From Novosphingobium sp. (GTDB lineage: Bacteria > Pseudomonadota > Alphaproteobacteria > Sphingomonadales > Sphingomonadaceae): DNA of 64,000 nucleotides. The position numbers and the translations under genes were made by a program. How positions within the stretch are numbered: the stretch's first letter is position 1; each line of letters opens with the position of its first letter. The stretch covers positions 220,034 to 284,033 of the forward strand of contig JAGHZR010000006.1 of NCBI GenBank assembly GCA_017745295.1. The letters are read 5' to 3'. Of the stretch, positions 54,672 through 64,000 are shown piece by piece. Below the pieces are notes generated by a model that was not told the origin of the DNA, did not search any database, and saw only the letters and a list, made by a program, of their open reading frames with translations.

Positions 54672-55421
54672 CTAAAAAGGCACATCATCGCTCTCGTGAT
54701 CGCCCCAACCAAAATCTGCATAGTTTGATGGGGCAGACAGAGGCGCTACCTTTGGCTTTCGCACGGTCTTTTCGGGGGCGGGGAGCATCGGCGCTGGAGC
54801 ACCGAGCCGCTCCTGCTCACGTTCTTCGGCCTCTTTATCCTGCCCGATCCACTTCAGGATTGTTCCTACCGTTTTGTAGGCACTTGGGGCATCGGCGAGA
54901 GTAGAAGTTACGCCTTGCACGCCAGCGAGGAACGCAGTTGCGATCATGGCTACCGCCGCATAGTTCATCCGTGGCCTATTTAGCTCGGCGGAAAATTCAT
55001 CCAGCTGGACGATCAGTTTGCCGCGCCGCTTAGCATCCATGTTCGAATTTTCGATCATACTACGGAGGATCGAAATTTGGCCTTCAATCTTCGTCTTCGT
55101 TGCTGTCGCAAGTTGGACAGAGTGGGTGCCCGCGACCAACCGTTCATTTAGCATGACCTGAGCCACCACGCCCTGCACCATTATGGAAAAGGCTTGGTAT
55201 TCTTCCCATTCGTGTTGGTAATGGCCTTCGGGAGTGGAGACGCCCGGTATGCCTAGCGCAGCCGCAGAGGCAATCATCAAACTCATATATTGGGTGCGCA
55301 GTTCCTCAGCTACATTACCGGACTGCGTCTCCTCCATGATTTCGTTCATTTTGCGCCGAGCTGTCTGCTCCAGCATAGCAAAACTTCCGGTGGGGCTCTG
55401 CAGGCAAGCAGTCATAGTCAT
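54672..55421 (-). CDS. Hypothetical protein with one membrane helix
   Basis: A 249-residue protein starting at ATG 55421 (TTG 55424 and ATG 55415 are alternatives; ribosome site weak). Helical, with a hydrophobic segment near residue 155 (MNYAAVAMIATAFLAGVQG), a basic stretch before it (NMDAKRRGKLIVQLDEFSAEL) and an acidic C-terminus ending DDVPF. Not recognised. It lies between the RloC-like gene and an AraC regulator on the same strand. Confidence 0.6.
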   Translation of the reverse strand: MTMTACLQSPTGSFAMLEQTARRKMNEIMEETQSGNVAEELRTQYMSLMIASAAALGIPGVSTPEGHYQHEWEEYQAFSIMVQGVVAQVMLNERLVAGTHSVQLATATKTKIEGQISILRSMIENSNMDAKRRGKLIVQLDEFSAELNRPRMNYAAVAMIATAFLAGVQGVTSTLADAPSAYKTVGTILKWIGQDKEAEEREQERLGAPAPMLPAPEKTVRKPKVAPLSAPSNYADFGWGDHESDDVPF

Positions 55422-55836
55422 CAAATTCTAAGAGGGGGTAGCTCATAATACTACCATAGAGAAGGAAATGTGTTTGAATAGATCGATTTGACAGAGGATA
55501 GCAGAATCTCATATTCTCATCGAAAGCGAGTGGAATAACGGGCGGCCTGCATCTTGGAAGCCCAAATTGCCATCCGAACGGCCTACGCATGGGGCGCCTG
55601 CGGATACCGACATCAATTTGTTGGAATGGCCGCTATCCCCTTGCTGTGCTCGTGAAGGTGCCGTTCCGGATCGTCCAACGCAGCCGCCTCGACATCTTGC
55701 TCCCAAAGCAAGCGCGCTACGCTTCTGAATGAACGGCCGCTTCGGGTCACCTGGGGCTTGTTAGGAGACATTCCGGACTGTCCAACGTCACCGCCGCTCA
55801 ATGGGGGCAGCATGAGCGCATCCCGGACCTGCCGCA
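55422..55836. other. Intergenic space, no gene seen
   Basis: 415 bp between two leftward genes. It includes the word AACGGCCGCTTCGGGTC (55729) followed by GACATTCCGGACTGTCC, of the kind often seen in sphingomonad intergenic DNA. No supported coding region. Confidence 0.35.
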
Positions 55837-56271
55837 TCACGCCTCTTTTTCGAGTGCCAGCCGAGTTGCGAGTCGCCATCGCGCAGGCGTAATACCACGC
55901 CGTTTCACGAAGGTCCGAGTAAGGTGGCTTTGATCGGAAAATCCACATTCGATCGAGATTTCGGCAAGTGAAAGAGCCGTGTTGTCGATGAGCATGCAGG
56001 CTTGAGCGATGCGTTGATCGAGAAACCATTCATAGGGCGCAACACCGACAGTGTCCGCGAAAGCCTTTATGAAGTACGTAGGAGAGAGGCCGCAGGCTGC
56101 AGCGATATCGGCTATCGCCACCTGGTCCGAAAGTCGCGCGCGCAGCATCGCCGTTGCCCTGTTCACCTGCCAAGTTGCCAAACTTCGACGGCGGTGAGCC
56201 GACTGAGACGGCGGCCGCGGAACGGCAATCGTCAATGCCCCGGCCGCACGACCTCGTTGGCCCGCATTCAT
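55837..56271 (-). CDS. AraC-family helix-turn-helix regulator (DNA-binding domain only)
   Basis: A 144-residue protein made of a short N-terminal stretch and the two-HTH AraC domain (about residues 38-138): VAIADIAAACGLSPTYFIKAF, SLAEISIECGFSDQSHLTRTF and GITPARWR. GGGGAAC precedes the ATG. The usual N-terminal effector domain is absent, so it is either a small constitutive regulator (SoxS/MarA size) or a truncated gene. Target unknown; adjacent genes are unrelated. Confidence 0.85.
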   Translation of the reverse strand: MNAGQRGRAAGALTIAVPRPPSQSAHRRRSLATWQVNRATAMLRARLSDQVAIADIAAACGLSPTYFIKAFADTVGVAPYEWFLDQRIAQACMLIDNTALSLAEISIECGFSDQSHLTRTFVKRRGITPARWRLATRLALEKEA

Positions 56272-57793
<1,522 letters not shown>

Positions 57794-57800
57794 CTTCGAG

Positions 57801-57820
57801 GTGCCCCTTACCGGGGGCAC
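57801..57820 (+). terminator. Terminator-like hairpin after pip
   Basis: 7-bp GC-rich stem (GTGCCCC / GGGGCAC) with a 6-nt loop, 8 nt after the pip stop and followed by TGTTT. Confidence 0.5.
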
Positions 57821-57958
57821 TGTTTCATCGGACGACGCGCTGACGACGCATGGCGCAGCGCCCCGGCTCCGAGATCTTACCTCGCTCCAGGTTGCCGTTA
57901 ACATGTCGATTGAGAAGCGCCGCGCGGCAGGCATCGCGATAGCTGCGTCGGCCTGCGC

Positions 57959-58591
57959 TCATCGCTCATTCCGCCGCGTCGGAAAGACCGGTCCGCGAAC
58001 GCGCATCCGCGTTTCGTCAAATGGTCTCTGGAGCCCGGCGATTTCGGCATAGGACCCGCTCAGCCAGGTATCGATATCCCTCGGCTCCAGAATGGTGATC
58101 ATCGCCTTGGGATGGATCGGTTTGACAAGCGGGTTGGCATCGCAGGTCACCATCGTGAAGCCATGGCCGGTTTCCGTCCGCTGCCAGAAGCCTGCTACCG
58201 CGAACACCGGCTGATCCGTCACCGAAAACCACATCTCGCCTTTGAGCGGCGGCTTGCCATCTCCAAGGTCATGCTTGTCCGGCGTGAACTCGCAGAATTC
58301 TGTCAGCGGCACGATGCAGCGGTTCTTCGGATCCTCGGCAAGCGCCCGCCATTGCGGCAAGCCAAGATTACGCACGTTCGTCATCGGCCAGGCGGCCTTC
58401 CCGCCCAGCACGTCCCAGCTCATCACGTCCCATCCCCGGATGCCGCCCTGCTCGCGGACCACATAAGCCCGTCCCTTGGGCCGCAGTTCCTGCGGATCGA
58501 AGCGATTGTCGCGCGGACGTTCGTCGAAGAGCTCCGCGATCGATCCCCAAAGCGTCTCCGGCTCTCCCTTGAAGCGGGCACGGTTGCACAT
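57959..58591 (-). CDS. SRAP/HMCES-type abasic-site protein (YedK-like)
   Basis: A 210-residue protein of the SOS response-associated peptidase family, which crosslinks to abasic sites in single-stranded DNA through Cys2 and protects them. The start MCNRARF exposes Cys2 and follows AGGAG. Other conserved parts are WPMTNVRN, CIVPLTEFCEFTPD with the catalytic Glu, and HPKAM with the active-site His. It lies near the imuB-dnaE2 genes, so DNA-damage tolerance functions are grouped here. No LexA box was seen before it. Confidence 0.93.
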   Translation of the reverse strand: MCNRARFKGEPETLWGSIAELFDERPRDNRFDPQELRPKGRAYVVREQGGIRGWDVMSWDVLGGKAAWPMTNVRNLGLPQWRALAEDPKNRCIVPLTEFCEFTPDKHDLGDGKPPLKGEMWFSVTDQPVFAVAGFWQRTETGHGFTMVTCDANPLVKPIHPKAMITILEPRDIDTWLSGSYAEIAGLQRPFDETRMRVRGPVFPTRRNER

Positions 58592-58696
58592 GGCATTGCT
58601 CCTGATCGATCACGGTGCGCTTGGGCACCTCGGCAAGCTAATACCTCGTACCGCCGCCCGCAAATCAAGCCGCGAGAGAATTGCTCCCGATGCACG

Positions 58697-59002
58697 CTAA
58701 GTAGCCCCGCTCTCATCATAACGCCCAGCAAGCCGCAGCTGCCGGACGATCCCATTGAATGCTGCGGTCACCCCCTGCGCCCGGCCGATCTCGTTGTCCT
58801 GGCAGGCGGCATCCCAATAGAGCTCGAGCGGCCAGCGCTCCCGGCAGTGCGGCAACAGGCATCTGAGGGCGAGGCGAACCTCGACGCTATCGACCCGGCC
58901 GTCGCCGCACCTGGTGACGCCGCCTCGCAGGATATGCAGCGAGAGCGCGATGATCACGCGCTGGTGTTTGGGAAGCGAAGCCACGGTCTCAATGGAAATC
59001 AT
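58697..59002 (-). CDS. Small hypothetical protein after dnaE2
   Basis: A 101-residue protein starting at ATG 59002, inside the last 14 nt of dnaE2, so it is probably co-transcribed and coupled with it. Sequence: [21 protein letters not shown] then a Cys-containing region ([15 protein letters not shown]) and a helical end. No domain recognised. Its attachment to imuB-dnaE2 suggests a link to the mutasome, but this is inference from position. Confidence 0.55.
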   Translation of the reverse strand: MISIETVASLPKHQRVIIALSLHILRGGVTRCGDGRVDSVEVRLALRCLLPHCRERWPLELYWDAACQDNEIGRAQGVTAAFNGIVRQLRLAGRYDESGAT

Positions 59003-62000
59003 GCGACTTGAAACGCACGACCTCCTCGGGGTCCCGGCCTTCCGCATGCGGCGGCCAGTAACTGTTTGCTGGCTTCGGGCTCCAGTCCTTATCGCCGCGA
59101 TCCGGGCTACCGCCATGGCGCGCACCGTCGCCTCTCCCGGTGTGGTGCGGGAACGACATCTCGCCGACGCGGTGCAGAAGGTCGCCGTGATCGACGATCC
59201 GCTCACAGATCACATGGATCACGTCGCCTTCCTTCTGGACCTGGCCCTTCAGCCCCACCATCGATGCGGACATCACGGTGCGGCGCTGCGCCTCGAAGCG
59301 ATCGGGCCAGAGAATACCGTTGGCGATACCCGTCTCGTCCTCGATGGTGATGAAGAGCACACCCTTGGCGGATCCCGGCTTCTGGCGAACCAGAATGATC
59401 CCGGCGACCTCGACTTTCCTGCCGTCGCGGATGTTTGCAAGATCGGCGCAGCGCGTCACGCCCCGCCGCGTGAGCTCGTCGCGCACGAACGTCAAAGGAT
59501 GGGCGCGCAGTGAAAGCTGCAGCGAGCGATAGTCTTCGATGACCTCGCGCCCGTCGGTAAGAGGCCGCAATTCCACCGCCGGCTCGGGCCCCTCGGCGCT
59601 TATCGTCTGTGCCGCGCGGTCGGCGGCGGCGAAGAGCGGCAGGGGCGTTTCGCCGAGGCCCCTCACCTTCCACAGCCCCTGCCGGCGATCCGCTCCGAAG
59701 GCATGGAAAGCATCGGCATTGGCAAGCTTCTCGGTCGCGGCACGCGGTACCCCGGAGCGTCGCCACAGATCTTCAACGGATTCGAACGGTATGAGGCCGC
59801 GCGCCGTGACGATAGCGGCACCGTCGGCATTGGAAAGCCCGCGCACCTGGCGCAGACCAAGCCGCACGGCATGATACCGGCCCCGCGCAGGCTCGAGGGA
59901 ACAGTCCCACCGGCTCGCATTGATGCAAACCGGGCGAACCTCCACCCCGTGCTGGCGTGCATCGGTGATGATCTGGGCGGGGGCGTAGAAACCCATGGGC
60001 TGGGCATTCATCAAGGCGGCGCAGAACACGTCGGGATGATGATGCTTCATCCAACTCGAGGCATAGGAGATCTTGGCAAAGCTCGCCGCGTGGCTCTCGG
60101 GAAAGCCGTAGGAGCCGAAGCCCTCAAGCTGACGGAACGTCCGCTCGGCAAAGTCGCGCGGATAACCGCGGCCGACCATTCCCTCGATCAATTTCTCGGA
60201 GAAATGGGACACGCCGCCCGTCATCTTGAATGTCGCCATCGCGCGGCGCAGCTGGTCCGCTTCCGCCGGCGTGAACCCCGCGCCGACGATCGCGACCTTC
60301 ATGGCCTGCTCCTGGAAAAGCGGCACGCCCAATGTCTTTTCGAGGACGGCGCGCAGTTCGGGGCGGGGATAGTCCGGCTTCTCCAACCCCTCGCGGCGGC
60401 GCAGGTAGGGATGGACCATGTCGCCCTGGATCGGGCCGGGCCGGACGATCGCCACCTGGATGACGAGATCGTAGAAGCGGCGGGGCTGCATGCGCGGCAG
60501 CATCGACATCTGCGCGCGGCTCTCGATCTGGAAAGTGCCAAGCGTGTCGGCCTTCTGGATCATCGCGTAGACGCCTGGATCATCGCTCTGCAGATCGGCG
60601 AGGCCGACGCGAATGCCCTTGGCTTCTTCCAACAGATTGAACGCGCGGTTCATGCAGCCCAGCATGCCAAGGCCCAGGACGTCGACCTTCATCATCTTCA
60701 GGGCATCGATGTCGTCCTTGTCCCACTCGATGATCTGGCGATCGGCCATGGCCGCAGGCTCGATCGGCACCAGATCGTCAAGCCGGTCGTGAGTGAGCAC
60801 GAAGCCGCCGGGATGCTGGCTGAACTGGCGCGGCACGCCGATCAGCTGCCGGGCGAGATCGAGGGTCAGGCGAAGCCGCCGATCCGACATGTCGAGATTC
60901 AGTTCCGCGGCCTGCTTCTCGCCGACGCCTTCGGCCGACCAGCCCCAGACCAGACCCGCCAGGGATGCGGTCAGGTCTTCGGGCAGCCCCATGGCCTTGC
61001 CGACATCGCGCACCGCCCCCCGCGCCCGGAAGCGGGTGACGACGGCGGTCAGCGCCGCCCGGTCGCGCCCGTACGTCTCGAAGATCCACTGGATGATCTC
61101 CTCGCGCCGCTCGTGCTCGAAATCGACGTCGATGTCCGGTGGCTCGCGCCGTTCGCCCGACACGAAGCGCTCGAACAGGAGTTCGTGCTTGATCGGGTCG
61201 ATCGAGGTCACGCCGAGCACGAAGCAGACGCAGGAATTGGCGGCAGAACCCCGGCCCTGGCACAGGATACCCCGCCGCCTTGCCTCGCTGACAATCGAGT
61301 GAACCGTCAGGAAATAGGGCGCGTAGTTCAGATCGGCGATGAGCCTCAGCTCATGGTCGATCTGGTCCCGGTAGGTCTGGGGCGGTTCACCCTCGAACAT
61401 CGTGTCCAGAGCTTCATGCGCTATCTTCTCCAGCGCCTGATGCGCGGTGAGGCCATCGATCACCCGTTCTTGCGGGTAATGATAGGTGAGGTCGCTGAGC
61501 GCGAAGGTGCAGGCCTCGGCAATCTCGACGCTGGCGCGCAAGGCCTCCGGATAAGCGGCAAAGCGGCGGACCATTTCCGCTGGTGACTTGAGAGCACGGT
61601 CCGCGTTGACTTCGCGCCGGTAGCCGAGCGCATCGACCGTGCAGCCATGCCGGATCGCGGTCACCACATCCTGCAGAAGCCTGGCCTCCGGGGCGTGATA
61701 GAGAACATCCCCGGTAACGACACAGCGAACATCGGCATCCGCTGCCTGCCGCGCGAGCGCATCGATGCGCACTGCGTCATCGGGGCGGCGGCGCTGGAAC
61801 AGGGCCATGTAGCCGCGCCTGCCATAGACTTCGCGCAAGTCTGCAAGTGCAGCGGCATTCTCGCCGTCTGCTTCGTGGGGAAGAAGAATGGCAATCACCC
61901 CTTCCGACCAGGTCTCAAGCTCGTGCCAGTGAAGGAGGCAGCCCCCCTTCCCGGCCCGGCGCTTGCCGATGGTGAGCAGGCGCGTAATGCGCGACCATGC

Positions 62001-62252
62001 CCGCCTGTCGGTCGGATAGAGCAGCAGGCGGCGGCCACAGCTCAAATCGATCCGGGTGCCGGGGATCAGCCGGACACCGGTGACCTTCTCCGCTTCCCAG
62101 GCGCGCACGACGCCGGCCACGCTACCGAGATCCGCGATGCCGAGCGCGGGATAGCAGAGCATGGCAGCGGCGCCGAGCAGTTCGTCGGGACTGGACGCGC
62201 CGCGCAGGAAGGAAAAATGCGTCAGCACCTGGAGTTCGACATAGGCCGTCAT
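58989..62252 (-). CDS. dnaE2: Error-prone DNA polymerase DnaE2
   Basis: A 1087-residue C-family polymerase for damage-induced mutagenesis, acting with ImuB. The ATG at 62252 overlaps the imuB stop by 4 nt. An N-terminal PHP domain ([17 protein letters not shown]) is followed by the polymerase core: [15 protein letters not shown], then [16 protein letters not shown] with catalytic aspartates, and [16 protein letters not shown]. An OB domain follows ([19 protein letters not shown]). Length is normal. In alphaproteobacteria the imuA-imuB-dnaE2 operon is LexA-controlled; its promoter would lie outside the window. Confidence 0.96.
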   Translation of the reverse strand: MTAYVELQVLTHFSFLRGASSPDELLGAAAMLCYPALGIADLGSVAGVVRAWEAEKVTGVRLIPGTRIDLSCGRRLLLYPTDRRAWSRITRLLTIGKRRAGKGGCLLHWHELETWSEGVIAILLPHEADGENAAALADLREVYGRRGYMALFQRRRPDDAVRIDALARQAADADVRCVVTGDVLYHAPEARLLQDVVTAIRHGCTVDALGYRREVNADRALKSPAEMVRRFAAYPEALRASVEIAEACTFALSDLTYHYPQERVIDGLTAHQALEKIAHEALDTMFEGEPPQTYRDQIDHELRLIADLNYAPYFLTVHSIVSEARRRGILCQGRGSAANSCVCFVLGVTSIDPIKHELLFERFVSGERREPPDIDVDFEHERREEIIQWIFETYGRDRAALTAVVTRFRARGAVRDVGKAMGLPEDLTASLAGLVWGWSAEGVGEKQAAELNLDMSDRRLRLTLDLARQLIGVPRQFSQHPGGFVLTHDRLDDLVPIEPAAMADRQIIEWDKDDIDALKMMKVDVLGLGMLGCMNRAFNLLEEAKGIRVGLADLQSDDPGVYAMIQKADTLGTFQIESRAQMSMLPRMQPRRFYDLVIQVAIVRPGPIQGDMVHPYLRRREGLEKPDYPRPELRAVLEKTLGVPLFQEQAMKVAIVGAGFTPAEADQLRRAMATFKMTGGVSHFSEKLIEGMVGRGYPRDFAERTFRQLEGFGSYGFPESHAASFAKISYASSWMKHHHPDVFCAALMNAQPMGFYAPAQIITDARQHGVEVRPVCINASRWDCSLEPARGRYHAVRLGLRQVRGLSNADGAAIVTARGLIPFESVEDLWRRSGVPRAATEKLANADAFHAFGADRRQGLWKVRGLGETPLPLFAAADRAAQTISAEGPEPAVELRPLTDGREVIEDYRSLQLSLRAHPLTFVRDELTRRGVTRCADLANIRDGRKVEVAGIILVRQKPGSAKGVLFITIEDETGIANGILWPDRFEAQRRTVMSASMVGLKGQVQKEGDVIHVICERIVDHGDLLHRVGEMSFPHHTGRGDGARHGGSPDRGDKDWSPKPANSYWPPHAEGRDPEEVVRFKSHDFH

Positions 62253-64000
62253 GCGAAGACCCCGTGAATCCACCAGGTGAGATCGCCGGTATTGCTTGTC
62301 ACCCCGTCCCCGCGCCGGAACACCCAGTAGCGGCCGCCGTGCTCGTCCTCGACCCGGTAGTAGTCGCGCACGGCCCATACTTCGGCATCGCGGCGCCACC
62401 ATTCGCCGTGGATCCGTTCCGGTCCGTCGCCCGCCACGACCTTGTAGGAGCGCCCCCGCCATTCGAAGCGGCGCGGCGGCTGATCGGGCATCAGCGCCAT
62501 GACGCGGTGCAGCGGTTCCGGCCGCGCAAACAGCCGCACGGGTCGCTGCCAGGACGGCCAGGTTCCCGGCGTCTCGATGGGGCTCCCGGGCCTCACGGCC
62601 CGTTCCGGCACATGGCTTTCGGCAGGAGCAATACGGAACACGCAGGCCGGTCCGATCCGGCCCGCCACCACATCGACGAGCCGGGCAGGATCGCGCACGG
62701 TGGTCTCGCCCGCGAGAATGGCCCCGAGGTTCTCGGCATCGAGCGCTTCGGTGTGCGGCGCCAGCAGCCTGAACTGCTCGAGACCGAGGCCAGGATCGAT
62801 ACGGTCGATCCGAAGCTTCAGCAGGCGCAGCAAGTGCGCGACCTCCCGGGTGGGGCGCGAGGTGCCGATGGCCACGGTCTGCTCGCCGCCGTCGATCCGC
62901 AGCCCGGTCAGGCGCAGCGACCGCGCGCCGAGCCCCCTGCGTTGCAACAGTCCGGCCATGTCTTTGAGAAGATCCTGCATGACCTGCGCGATCGCCTCGG
63001 CCGTGCCGATCGGCTCCAGGAGCCGCCGCTCGACCACCGGGATCACGATATCCTCGCGCGGGGTGATCGGCTCCGCCTTGCCGCCGAGCGCCTGATCGAG
63101 CCGATCGATCGCCGCCATGCCGAGACGGCGCGCCAGGGGGCCGCGCGCGACGGGAAGCAGGTCGGCGATCGTCTCGAACCCGAACTTGCGCGCTGCGCCG
63201 AGCGCAGCTTCGTCCAGCCGCAGCGCCGCCACCGGCAGCGGAGACAAGGCGCGCAGCACGCCGCCCGGCGGAGTGATGCCGATATCCTCGCCGCCGTACC
63301 GCGCGAGTGCATGGGCGGCGCCGGGAGTATCGGCGATCGCGATCCGCGCAGTGAACCCGGCGCGGCGGCAGAATGCCTGAAGGCGGCGGCAGAAGCGCTC
63401 TTCTCCGCCGTGCAGATGCGCAGCGCCCGTCAGATCCAGCCAGATACCGTCGGGCGGGGTCACCGCAACAATCGGCGACCACCGCCGAATTCCGAAGAGA
63501 GCCAGGCGGCCCAGCAAGTCGGCATCGGCCTCGGGCTCAGCGGGCCGAAAATCGAGTTCCGACACCAGGGCGCGGGCATGGGTCGCCGCCATCCCCACAT
63601 GGATGCCAAGTGCCCGTGCAGCCGGGCAGGCTGAGACGATCTCGTCCCGGCGCCCGACCTTGCCGATCAGCGCCAGCGGAGCCGCGGCAACCACGGGGAC
63701 GACGCGCAGGGTGCGCGGCGGCGCGGATACCGGACGCTTGAAGGGATGCTCCGCCGCCTCCGAGCGCCGGCCAAGCTCCCGCATGGGCGGCTGTGCGTGG
63801 AGCGGCAGCGCGGCAATCTCGCGCTCGGCATCGATACGCGAGCGGGCCTGCCCGCGATCCTCACCTCGCGTCTCTGCCCTTGCCCAGCGCGCACCGGGTC
63901 GCCACCCGCCGCCGCGAGGGACGGAGCAGGCACCAGGATCGTCATCGACAGGCAGCTCGAGCGCGCGGGGTTCAGGCCGCGGAGCGGCGAACCGGTCCTG
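62249..64000 (-). CDS. imuB: ImuB, catalytically inactive Y-family polymerase homologue (5' end outside window)
   Basis: The frame is open to the window edge without a stop, so the start is probably beyond base 64000; an internal ATG at 63784 would give 511 residues but lacks the usual N-terminal sequence. The Y-polymerase-like body ([45 protein letters not shown]) lacks the catalytic acidic set of active Y-family enzymes, as is typical for ImuB. C-terminal segments [13 protein letters not shown] and [21 protein letters not shown] match the family. It bridges the beta clamp and DnaE2. Its TGA overlaps dnaE2. The upstream 72 residues (Arg/Glu-rich) look coding but unconserved, so the exact start is open. 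Confidence 0.88.
   Translation of the reverse strand, partial: QDRFAAPRPEPRALELPVDDDPGACSVPRGGGWRPGARWARAETRGEDRGQARSRIDAEREIAALPLHAQPPMRELGRRSEAAEHPFKRPVSAPPRTLRVVPVVAAAPLALIGKVGRRDEIVSACPAARALGIHVGMAATHARALVSELDFRPAEPEADADLLGRLALFGIRRWSPIVAVTPPDGIWLDLTGAAHLHGGEERFCRRLQAFCRRAGFTARIAIADTPGAAHALARYGGEDIGITPPGGVLRALSPLPVAALRLDEAALGAARKFGFETIADLLPVARGPLARRLGMAAIDRLDQALGGKAEPITPREDIVIPVVERRLLEPIGTAEAIAQVMQDLLKDMAGLLQRRGLGARSLRLTGLRIDGGEQTVAIGTSRPTREVAHLLRLLKLRIDRIDPGLGLEQFRLLAPHTEALDAENLGAILAGETTVRDPARLVDVVAGRIGPACVFRIAPAESHVPERAVRPGSPIETPGTWPSWQRPVRLFARPEPLHRVMALMPDQPPRRFEWRGRSYKVVAGDGPERIHGEWWRRDAEVWAVRDYYRVEDEHGGRYWVFRRGDGVTSNTGDLTWWIHGVFA

Noticed and set aside
59703..61586. Rightward 627-residue open frame opposite dnaE2
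   Set aside because: Antisense to a well-defined polymerase with all family motifs; no ribosome site or conserved domain.
62264..63634. Rightward 456-residue open frame opposite imuB
   Set aside because: Composition is Arg/Pro/His-rich shadow sequence; ImuB motifs on the other strand are clear.

Overview
The window is GC-rich DNA with a strong coding bias and ATG/GTG/TTG starts. It most resembles an alphaproteobacterium of the Sphingomonadales (Novosphingobium/Sphingobium-like). The evidence is an isopeptidase-type lasso peptide locus paired with a TonB-dependent receptor, an imuB-dnaE2 mutagenesis cassette, a GTTC-N7-GTTC LexA box of the alphaproteobacterial type, and a sphingomonad-like F-type conjugation operon. 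This assignment is inference from gene content; there is no rRNA or other taxonomic marker here.

Region 1 (1-7.7 kb) is a lasso peptide locus. A TonB-dependent receptor (5' end outside the window) and a periplasmic S9 lasso isopeptidase run rightward. They converge on a leftward set: a 44-residue precursor, a fused RRE/leader peptidase, and an asparagine-synthetase-like cyclase. The cyclase and isopeptidase genes overlap tail to tail by 47 bp. Two coupled regulators (XRE then GntR) and a small unknown gene lie upstream, with palindromes upstream of the precursor and of the XRE gene. The precursor core is predicted to form an eight-residue ring from Gly1 to Asp8. No ABC exporter is visible, as is usual for the isopeptidase class.

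Region 2 (8.0-30.7 kb) is a nearly complete F-type type IV secretion operon: DsbC-like, TraA, L, E, K, B, V, C, two small membrane proteins, TraW, TraU, a two-gene TraN, TrbC, an S26 peptidase, TraF, a thioredoxin-fold protein, TraH and TraG. Most genes overlap by 4 nt. A leftward AAA/DUF4143 ATPase gene interrupts it. Relaxase, coupling protein, origin of transfer and integrase are not in the window, so plasmid and integrated element cannot be told apart.

Region 3 (30.7-44 kb) is mixed: an unknown membrane protein, a LexA box, an MNT-HEPN fusion, HU, a diguanylate cyclase, a short-chain dehydrogenase and a 2538-residue autotransporter built from internally duplicated modules.

Region 4 (44-56.3 kb) looks like an antiphage defence island: an AbiTii-domain protein, an unknown protein, a PD-(D/E)XK-like protein, a large nuclease-STAND NTPase (Avs-like architecture), a RloC-like ATPase with a zinc-hook CxxC, an unknown membrane protein and an AraC-type regulator. 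Intergenic spaces here are long and contain a diverged dispersed repeat and gene debris.

Region 5 (56.8-64 kb) is housekeeping or stress related: proline iminopeptidase, an SRAP/HMCES-type protein, a small unknown gene, DnaE2 and ImuB (running off the right edge).
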